NCBI GenBank assembly: GCA_029007035.1 | Contig: JAQXHC010000003.1 | Coordinates: forward strand, 1-33,693 | Reading direction: 5' to 3' | From: Oscillospiraceae bacterium | GTDB taxonomy: Bacteria; Bacillota; Clostridia; Oscillospirales; Ruminococcaceae | Length of the DNA: 33,693 nt | In this document: piece after piece, positions 7,850-13,199 of the stretch | How the letters are laid out: each line of letters begins with the position of its first letter | Numbering within the stretch: the first letter of the stretch is position 1 | Made by a program: the position numbers and the translations under genes | The notes under the pieces: generated by a model | The model's database searches: none | What the model saw: only the letters and a program-made list of their open reading frames with translations | Told to the model about the DNA's origin: nothing

Positions 7850-7876
7850 AAAAAGGGTACAAATTGTACCCCTTTT
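7850..7876 (-). terminator. Terminator after the Rep-like gene
   Basis: A 12-bp inverted repeat with one mismatch (AAAAGGGGTACA with TGTACCCTTTTT, loop AATT) directly downstream of the stop codon of the 295-aa gene, ending in a T run on the minus strand. Confidence 0.7.
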
Positions 7877-7896
7877 ACACTCTTTTATGCTCGGTG

Positions 7897-8784
7897 TCAG
7901 GTATCAAAAAATCTGTTGCCGCTGTCCTTAATCATCTGCACATAGTTGCATATATCCTTGTGTGAAAAATACTCTATATACTTACGCTGCTTGTATTTCT
8001 TTGCTTGTTGGTCGGGGTCTTTATATCCTAAAACCTTGTAAAAGTTTGACATCTGTCTGCTTGTAAATATACTGCTCTGGTACTTATATAGAAACTCATT
8101 CAGCGCAAATCCTCTCTGTTGACTCTCTATCTGGTATCTATTATACAAGGCGGTGTTTAGCTTAGTTTGCAGGTGTTCAAAATTTTCTTTGGTTACTGCC
8201 TTGTCAAGCCTCTTGCACCACTTCATAAACTCGGTGTACTCTTTCTCATTCTCGGCGGTATCGCTGTATAGCTTCTTGCTTCGCAGTTCAAGCCTGTTTT
8301 TAACATTGCCGTCTGGTTCTTCAATACCTTTGTTGTAATTCTCGGCTTCTATGTATTGGTCTTGTACCCTTATACAAAGATGTTCAAGTGTCAATGGGTC
8401 TACGCTATAATACCTATTCTTAATATTGCAGGCTTCAGCAATTAGCAGTATTAATAACTTGTTCAGCTTCAACAGTTCTTCAAAATTATCATCAAAACTG
8501 TCGATTCTAAAATCAATCCTTGTTTTTGTCGGGTTCGTCATATTTAAAAATGTTATCATATAATCTCTTATACCGTAGTAATCGGTGCTGTTGTAAATCT
8601 GCAAGCCGTTGTTGCCCTTGTCGGGGTTCAGCTTATAATAACAAGCACCTGTTGCTGTGTTCTTGCGTGTGCAGGTTGGTGCAAAGTCTGCATCCGTCTC
8701 TGGTGCTATCTCTGTATCGCTCCGCACTTCTATTGTGTCAATGCCTGTATATAAATTAGCTTCCGCTAACTTGCTCTTATTCAT
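7897..8784 (-). CDS. Putative replication protein of the element
   Basis: A 295-residue protein without a family I can name. It has beta-strand segments with alternating Arg and acidic residues, such as KTRIDFRIDSF near residue 90 and NRLELRSKKLY near 165, a pattern often found in plasmid or phage replication initiators and Rep_trans-type relaxases. The C-terminal third is basic and helical (KKYKQRKYIEYF). In a 7-kb element with a resolvase and repeat-rich DNA, a Rep role is the simplest guess, but no catalytic motif is certain. Its ATG overlaps the end of the HNH gene by 8 bases and is preceded by a GGGGGTGAT ribosome site. Confidence 0.6.
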   Translation of the reverse strand: MNKSKLAEANLYTGIDTIEVRSDTEIAPETDADFAPTCTRKNTATGACYYKLNPDKGNNGLQIYNSTDYYGIRDYMITFLNMTNPTKTRIDFRIDSFDDNFEELLKLNKLLILLIAEACNIKNRYYSVDPLTLEHLCIRVQDQYIEAENYNKGIEEPDGNVKNRLELRSKKLYSDTAENEKEYTEFMKWCKRLDKAVTKENFEHLQTKLNTALYNRYQIESQQRGFALNEFLYKYQSSIFTSRQMSNFYKVLGYKDPDQQAKKYKQRKYIEYFSHKDICNYVQMIKDSGNRFFDT

Positions 8785-9184
8785 TCATATCACCCCCATT
8801 CTGTTTCTGGCTCTGTTTCGCTGCTTCTCTCAGTTGGCGGTGTATCTGTATGTGTTCTTCGGCAGTTACCCACATTAAGTTATCTGCCTTGTTATTCTGG
8901 TTATTACAGTCAATATGGTGTACAATCATCTTGCCCTGTGGGTTGTCAACAAACATCTTGGCAACAAGCCTGTGTATCTTAACGTGTTCAAACTTGCCGT
9001 CATTTCTCTTTAGCTTCACTTCAAGATAATTTCTTGTCACAACATTGTATTTAAGTATCTTCTTGTGCTTCAAGCTGTATACTCTGCCGTAATTGCTCAC
9101 TAAATAATACTGGTAACCTACTGCTATCGCCCATTTTTCGCCGCTTATGTAGTCGGCATAATCTGTTATAAATGTTTTTGTCAT
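8777..9184 (-). CDS. HNH endonuclease with NUMOD4-like N-terminus
   Basis: A 135-residue protein. The N-terminal part (YQYYLVSNYGRVYSLKHKK, about residues 24-42) is a NUMOD4-type motif, and the nuclease core VHHIDCNNQNNKADNLMWVT (about 88-107) is a standard HNH_3 motif with the His-His and Asn residues in place. Such proteins are homing or phage-type endonucleases that cut DNA. The ATG at 9184 is the only start in frame, since a stop codon lies three codons upstream, and its ribosome site is weak. It overlaps the Rep-like gene by 8 bases, so the two are co-translated. Confidence 0.88.
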   Translation of the reverse strand: MTKTFITDYADYISGEKWAIAVGYQYYLVSNYGRVYSLKHKKILKYNVVTRNYLEVKLKRNDGKFEHVKIHRLVAKMFVDNPQGKMIVHHIDCNNQNNKADNLMWVTAEEHIQIHRQLREAAKQSQKQNGGDMNE

Positions 9185-9402
9185 TTTCAGTTATTCGTGC
9201 AATCATTTTTTAATCGCTCCCTTTATTTTTGTGGTATCGCTTCCGACCTGCTCATTTTGCTGTAATATCGTTCTGTCAATACCGTCACGCTCGCCCCCGT
9301 TTCTGTCTGTAATTGACGTTGTGGTTTATGCTTCTCATTGCACTAATCCTCACTTTCTGCCCGTTTGGGCGTTAATAATATTGTTGCTGTTCCATTTGGA
9401 AC

Positions 9403-9442
9403 AAAAAATAATACCGACAGGGCGGTTCTGCTCTATCGGTAT
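9403..9442 (-). terminator. Terminator after the 65-aa gene
   Basis: On the minus strand ATACCGATAG pairs with CTGTCGGTAT (9 of 10) around a 12-base loop and is followed by TATTTTTTG. It lies just downstream of the 65-aa gene and separates it from the HNH/Rep pair. Confidence 0.65.
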
Positions 9443-9451
9443 GTGTTGCGG

Positions 9452-9649
9452 TTAAAAGCCTTTACTTTGTAAAAAGTTGTCAAGTGCCGTCAATGTATCG
9501 GGGTGTAAATCCCATTCATTTCTTGCAAATCTGCCCAGTACATAACGGTGTTCAACATCTAAACCTATAAGACAGCCTATCTTTGACAGACTTACAGGGT
9601 GCATATCGGTGTATGCTTTCAACCTTGCTCTTACATTCGTATTGCTCAT
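9452..9649 (-). CDS. Small HTH-like protein of the element
   Basis: A 65-residue protein with a strong AAAGGAGG ribosome site. The middle (VSLSKIGCLIGLDVEHRYVLGRF) resembles a short helix-turn-helix, followed by LHPDTLTALDNFLQSKGF, which reads like the last helix of a Cro/XRE-type domain. It may be a compact repressor or an excisionase-type factor for the element. The resemblance is by eye and no firm family is claimed. Confidence 0.65.
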   Translation of the reverse strand: MSNTNVRARLKAYTDMHPVSLSKIGCLIGLDVEHRYVLGRFARNEWDLHPDTLTALDNFLQSKGF

Positions 9650-9711
9650 TTGTTCAGCCTCCTTTCATTCTGGCGGTATCTATGTAAACAGTTGCCTGTT
9701 ACACTTGGGAC

Positions 9712-9745
9712 AAAAAAATTTTATATCGGCAGGCTCGTGCCGTTT
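9712..9745 (-). terminator. Possible weak terminator upstream of the 65-aa gene
   Basis: On the minus strand CGGCA pairs with TGCCG around a 6-base loop and is followed by ATATAAAATTTTTTT. The stem is short, so this is tentative. The T-run segment and the sequence after it resemble those at 9381-9408, so the two are partly duplicated. Confidence 0.35.
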
Positions 9746-10487
9746 CCCTTAAAGCATAGCTTTTTTCAAAACGCTATGTCTTAAAACCTGCTCAAACGGC
9801 GTAGTTATGGGGTTTGTTAGTGTTTTTGATATGGTAAAGCCTACCGTTAATCACATTCCCTTAAAGCCTCGGTTTTCATATAGTAATTAAAATCCAAAAT
9901 CCTACAAACACCGTAATTATGCGGTTTGTGGGGATTTTCTAAATTAAATCAACTTGTCCAAAAACACTTACCGCCCACTATCTGCAACGCTCCGCAGAAA
10001 TTCTCTCCATAAGGGTATTGGTTTTCATATAGTAATCGCTTGATAAATGCCCGTAAATCACGTTGTTATGCGGTTTGTTAGTGTTTTCTAAATTAAATAA
10101 AAAGTGTCTTAATTATTACCTTGTTTCTCTCCATATACGATATTTAGAGAAATACCAACAATCAACGTAGTTATGGTATTTTCTGAAAACTGCTTTATAA
10201 GAAATCGTTATAAAAATTGCATATTTTTGTAGATTTTCGCAGGTTGGGTCTGCCGTCCACACTCTCTCCGCAGACGTGTGCCGTTTCTCTCTCCATATAC
10301 AGAAATTAGAGCAAGGTTCAATATTTCCCTTACCTATGCGGTTTGTAGCACTTTCAAAAAAATATTTTCGTAGTAAAAACCGCCGTTTTTTGTAAATTTT
10401 GCCGCAGACAAGTGCCGCTTTATGCTCTCTGCAGGTGTCTGCCGTCATATATCTATATCAGAATAAGAAAAAATACAAAAATAAAAT

Positions 10488-10529
10488 AACCCCTTGCAAA
10501 TGGCGTATTTAAGCCATTTATAAAGGGTT
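10488..10529 (-). terminator. Long hairpin, terminator-like on the minus strand
   Basis: A two-part stem: AACCCTT with AAGGGGTT outside and AAATGGC with GCCATTT inside, followed on the minus strand by ATTTTATTTTTG. It would end a minus-strand transcript coming from 10530-11290, or it may form a cruciform in an origin. Confidence 0.5.
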
Positions 10530-11134
10530 ATATAAATTTTAGTTTAAAAACGTTGCGTTACAATCAACACTCCTCACAAAATCTCTCCATATTGCCCCCT
10601 AAATTTCAAAAACACAATTTAAAATATCTCGCTTATTCTCTTGTTTTCTTGCATTTTCTCTTATTTTATCTGTATTGCTTGAAAAATTAACTTGGTTGAA
10701 TTACAATCAACATCGGTTTCGTTGCTCCCTCGGTGCTGACTTCTGCCCGTTGGTAACTGGCGGTTGCCTCGGTGGTGTGTCTCTCTATATACGGTAATTA
10801 GAGACAAGTCTAAAAATAACGTAATATAGCCATTTATAAGTAATTTTTAAAATTTTTTCGCACTAAAATTGATACTTTTTTGTAAATTCGCTTCGGCTTC
10901 AAAAAATCAAATGTGAATAGACTGCAACTACTATACCTATACAGCGAATAAAAGCAGCATTTCAAAATGTATATTACCCCCACATACGCATATAACAAAA
11001 TCTACACGGCAATACAGCCGTTTTGCCTTGCTCATAGTGTAATTACCCTATAAACATATACACGCCTTAAAATGCCGTGTATTTTGCGTAATACGCTATT
11101 TGTGCTAAAATTTACAATAAACTTATTATAAATA

Positions 11135-11162
11135 TTGACACATACCCCTTGCATAGTATAAT
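11135..11162 (+). promoter_or_regulatory. Orphan plus-strand promoter in the element
   Basis: A consensus TTGACA (11135-11140) and TATAAT (11157-11162) with a 16-bp spacer, the only good plus-strand promoter seen in the element. No plus-strand gene follows. The RNA would run antisense to the 89-aa gene, so it may be a regulatory RNA or a replication primer. Confidence 0.5.
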
Positions 11163-11290
11163 TACCCTTTAAAAGTATATGCTAATATTTTCTTTATTTG
11201 TGTGAAAAATATCAGCTAAAACAAGCACTTACAAATAACCTGTTGCTTCGTCACTCTCTCCGCAGGTATCGGTCACGGCGATACCTTTAA

Positions 11291-11328
11291 ACACAAAAGG
11301 GAGCAGGTCTGTTTATAACCCGCTCCCC
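11291..11328 (-). terminator. Terminator after the 89-aa gene
   Basis: On the minus strand GGGAGCGGGT pairs with ACCTGCTCCC around an 8-base loop and is followed by TTTTG. It closes the resolvase/89-aa transcript. Confidence 0.7.
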
Positions 11329-11345
11329 GTGTTGGTGTTATTTAG

Positions 11346-11615
11346 TTACAGTATCACATCACGCAAAAGTATTGCCGTCAAAAAGCCTCGCTTAAATTCT
11401 TTTATTCCTGTAGCACCGCAACAATCATACATTAAGTTTGCTGCATTAGCACTTGGATAAGCTTCGTTAAATTCGTTTATAACTTCTTCTTCATAATTTA
11501 TGTCATCTATAAGAAATTCGTTTAAATCAAATGTTTTGTTAAAATCTTCGGCAAGGTGTTCCCAGTTTTTATCAATGTATTTTGCAGTCAACCTGCATTT
11601 TTCTTTAATATCCAT
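11346..11615 (-). CDS. Small acidic protein of unknown function
   Basis: An 89-residue protein starting MDIKEKCRLTAKYIDKNW. It is acidic, mostly helical, with an Asn/Glu-rich middle and a CCGATGIKEFKRGF segment near the end. I do not recognise it. The ATG at 11615 is chosen because GGAGGT lies 9 bases before it; the earlier ATG at 11630 abuts that ribosome site. It begins 22 bases after the resolvase gene stops, so the two form one operon. Confidence 0.65.
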   Translation of the reverse strand: MDIKEKCRLTAKYIDKNWEHLAEDFNKTFDLNEFLIDDINYEEEVINEFNEAYPSANAANLMYDCCGATGIKEFKRGFLTAILLRDVIL

Positions 11616-11637
11616 TGTGTGTACCTCCATTAAATCA

Positions 11638-12279
11638 TCATTTGTTTTCGTACTGCTTCACCAACTTATAAAAGGTTGTCCTTTTCAAGTCAAGCAGTTC
11701 CATTGCCTTGTTAGCTGTTATGCTGTCTGCTTTCCATTGCTTATACACCTGCTCCCAGTTGTCGGGGTATACAGCATTAGGTCTGCCTGTTGGTCTGCCT
11801 GTCTTTGCTGACACTCTCTTGCCGTCAACTACCTGCATAACATCAATGCCTTGTCGCTGTCGCTTGCGTGTGTTCTCTCGCTCCTTTTCGGCGGTGTATG
11901 ACAGTATCTGCAATACAAGGTCTGCAATAAACCGCTTGTCAAGGTTGCCGTCTGTTGCCGTTGTGTCAAGCAAGGGTATCTCCAGTACCTTTATATCAGC
12001 CTTTAATGTTCTGGTGATATACTCCCATTGCTCCCGTATCTCTACATAGTTGCGCCCCAGTCGGTCAAGTGACGTTATCAGCAACAAGTCTCCCTCGTGT
12101 AACAATGGCGCAGTATCAGCAGTACCAACTAAACTGTTGTAGCCTCGGCGGTCAAAGTTCTTACCGCTTGCCTTGTCGGTAATAATATACCGCTCGTCTG
12201 CAATATGCTGCCGCAGTTGTTCAAGCTGTCGGTCAAGGTTCTGGTCTGTTGTACTTACCCTTGCATATCCATAGGTCAT
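11638..12279 (-). CDS. Small serine resolvase/invertase
   Basis: A 213-residue serine recombinase of the resolvase/invertase type. The catalytic domain has nucleophile Ser9 in YARVST, LLITSLDRLGRN near residue 66, and a long E-helix after EKERENTRKRQRQGI. The C-terminal 45 residues carry an HTH (SITANKAMELLDLKRTTFYKLVKQY). Such enzymes resolve plasmid multimers or invert DNA. It lies at the end of the element opposite the large recombinase, with an AAAGGGGG ribosome site and a good promoter. In this context it more likely resolves dimers of a circular form than performs the cwlD insertion, which needs the large enzyme. Confidence 0.92.
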   Translation of the reverse strand: MTYGYARVSTTDQNLDRQLEQLRQHIADERYIITDKASGKNFDRRGYNSLVGTADTAPLLHEGDLLLITSLDRLGRNYVEIREQWEYITRTLKADIKVLEIPLLDTTATDGNLDKRFIADLVLQILSYTAEKERENTRKRQRQGIDVMQVVDGKRVSAKTGRPTGRPNAVYPDNWEQVYKQWKADSITANKAMELLDLKRTTFYKLVKQYENK

Positions 12280-12309
12280 TTTATCGCCCCCTTTCGTTGC
12301 TATGGTTAT

Positions 12310-12338
12310 AGTATAGCATAAGTGTTTGTAAAAGTCAA
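12310..12338 (-). promoter_or_regulatory. Resolvase promoter
   Basis: TTGACT (12338-12333) and TATACT (12315-12310) with a 17-bp spacer on the minus strand, about 30 bp before the resolvase ATG. The TTTGTAAAAG motif at 12324-12333 lies between the boxes and recurs further upstream, so the resolvase may regulate its own promoter. Confidence 0.7.
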
Positions 12339-12344
12339 TACCTA

Positions 12345-12443
12345 TTTACGAATATTCGCAAAATATTTTTATATCTTTACGAATATAATTATATACCTAT
12401 TTCAAGGTGCTTTTGTGTGTTTGTAAAGGTGTACTTTTACAAA
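12345..12443. repeat. Candidate res-like recombination site
   Basis: Directly upstream of the resolvase promoter are a palindrome CGAATATTCG (12349-12358), two direct copies of TTTACGAATAT, two TACCTATTT copies, and the pair TTTGTAAA/TTTACAAA separated by 8 bp. Serine resolvases act at clustered inverted subsites beside their own gene, so this is a plausible res site. It is not proven. Confidence 0.4.
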
Positions 12444-12500
12444 TAAGCAGACAGTTCGGTGTTATGTCAATATTTTCAAGGGATTTATCGCAGTTAAGTA

Positions 12501-12546
12501 ATAAAAAAACACCTGCTCATACCTTTACGGCAAAAAGAGCAGGTGT
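12501..12546 (-). terminator. Terminator insulating the element from the cwlD promoter
   Basis: A perfect 10-bp stem, ACACCTGCTC at 12509-12518 with GAGCAGGTGT at 12537-12546, followed by TTTTTTTATT on the minus strand. It would stop transcripts entering from the cwlD 5' part. Confidence 0.7.
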
Positions 12547-12740
12547 TATAAAAACATAGGAAATACAAGGGGTCTCGGGCATTTATGATTTATGCTGACT
12601 TTCGGTAAACTGTTCGGCGTTTGGTTCGTAATTGTCAAAAACTATACTTAACACATACGCAGATACCTGCATCTAACGTATGGCTATTAAATTTAATAAT
12701 GACGTAGGCAAGCGGTTTGTAGCGGTGTATTTAGACAACT

Positions 12741-12763
12741 ATACTCACTACATACGCTTCTTG
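12741..12763. other. Attachment site, cwlD 5'-side junction
   Basis: Inside the element the arm ACATACGC (12750-12757) and TTCT lead to the TG core (12762-12763), after which cwlD coding sequence (Asp-Ala-Gly codons) begins. Together with the site at 5717 it defines attB and attP. Confidence 0.85.
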
Positions 12764-12928
12764 ACCTGCGTCAAGGACGATGATCGGAGGTTCTTTTTCA
12801 TAATCCACCGACACCGGGACAGCATCATCCTTTCCGAAAGCCCGAATAACGGCAGACGCGGCGGCAAGGCATAAAACTCCTCCTATAAGTATTCCCCCTG
12901 CGGCAAATTTACGCTGTATTCTGTTCAT
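12764..12928 (-). CDS. cwlD: cwlD, 5' part (interrupted by the mobile element)
   Basis: The first 55 codons of cwlD: a basic start (MNRIQRKF), one membrane anchor (about residues 9-28), a linker and PPIIVLDAG, which is the beginning of the Amidase_3 core. In the present state the frame continues into the element and stops after 10 more codons (12731), removing all zinc ligands. An AAAGGAG site sits 8 bases before the ATG. The remaining 188 residues are at 5152-5718. Excision of the element would restore HGG directly after DAG. Confidence 0.88.
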
Positions 12929-12980
12929 GGTATTGCTCCTTTAAAAGTATATTTCCCTATAGAATATGCGGCAAATACAG

Positions 12981-13011
12981 GCTGTATGACAGAATACGCG
13001 CGGCGATATAC
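12981..13011 (-). promoter_or_regulatory. Possible sporulation (sigma-E-like) promoter of cwlD
   Basis: On the minus strand GTATATC (13011-13005) and CATACAGC (12988-12981) are 16 bp apart, near the sigma-E pattern of an ATA-type -35 and a CATACA-type -10. I find no sigma-A promoter between the terminator at 13014-13050 and the ATG. B. subtilis cwlD is known to be read from sigma-E and sigma-G promoters. The match here is partial. Confidence 0.35.
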
Positions 13012-13013
13012 AG

Positions 13014-13050
13014 AAAAATCTCCGTTTTCCGAAAGAAAACGGAGATTTTT
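13014..13050. terminator. Bidirectional terminator upstream of cwlD
   Basis: A perfect 16-bp stem (AAAAATCTCCGTTTTC with its complement, 5-base loop) with T runs on both strands. It ends the dockerin gene transcript and isolates cwlD. Confidence 0.9.
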
Positions 13051-13199
13051 GCACTCAAAAAAGTCATGCAATATGACAGTGCTGCTGCAATTTCCGCCTG
13101 CGTTTTTTTGCAATGTTTCATTGGCGGAGCAATAATATTAATGAGGAAAAAGTTCGAAAAAGGGAGGGTACGAACAGTTTCCGTATATAATCAATTTAA

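Larger units (their letters stand above)
7567..7896. other. Regulatory gap between the 42-aa gene and the Rep-like gene
   Basis: No gene seen. It holds the promoter and palindrome at 7631-7670, an AT-only stretch around 7741-7768 with two TCTAATAA copies 20 bp apart, and the terminator at 7850-7876. Confidence 0.5.
9650..11290. other. Repeat-rich stretch of the element without a convincing gene
   Basis: About 1.6 kb, AT-rich, with no open frame that has a ribosome site. It is dense in dispersed short repeats: TATGCGGTTTGT-like at 9806, 9918, 10067 and 10335; TCTCTCCATATAC-type at 10126, 10286 and 10780, each closed by TTAGAG or TTAGAGA; TTTTCATATAGTAAT at 9872 and 10022; CTCCGCAG or CCGCAG boxes at 9990, 10266, 10402 and 11258; TAATTACCCT boxes at 11039 and 11159. 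It also has a long hairpin (10488-10529) and an orphan promoter (11135). Iteron-like repeats in a plasmid-like element suggest a replication origin or a non-coding RNA region; this is inferred. Confidence 0.55.
12280..12730. other. Gap between resolvase and element end
   Basis: No gene supported. It contains the resolvase promoter (12310-12338), TTTACGAATAT direct repeats at 12345 and 12376, an inverted repeat TTTGTAAA/TTTACAAA (12420-12443), a terminator (12501-12546) and, near the end, an ACATACGC copy at 12652-12659 that repeats the attP arm. Confidence 0.5.
5719..12763 (-). mobile_element. 7,045-bp serine-recombinase element inserted in cwlD
   Basis: Boundaries are read from the split host gene. 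Left junction: core TG at 5717-5718; right junction: core TG at 12762-12763 (CA on the gene strand), the only bases shared. Excision at this core restores cwlD in frame. The circular joint would have perfect 8-bp arms, ACATACGC and GCGTATGT, 10 bp apart with CA exactly at the centre, as expected for a large serine integrase attP. Cargo: large serine recombinase beside the left end, 42-aa protein, possible Rep, HNH endonuclease, HTH-like protein, repeat-rich DNA, small unknown and resolvase. There are no conjugation or capsid genes, so it resembles an integrated plasmid or a small mobilisable element. All its genes lie on the minus strand. Confidence 0.9.

Noticed and set aside
9051..9206. 51-aa minus-strand frame with an AAGGGAG site overlapping the HNH gene start
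   Set aside because: The product resembles nothing and most of it is out of frame with the clear HNH gene; it could serve as a leader for coupling, but support is thin.
10116..10448. Minus-strand 110-aa frame in the repeat-rich region
   Set aside because: No ribosome site before the start, and its repeated IWRE-type segments are just the DNA repeats read as protein.
12680..12874. Plus-strand 64-aa frame crossing the element end into cwlD
   Set aside because: It runs antisense through cwlD across the junction, without a ribosome site; its second half belongs to the other strand's gene.
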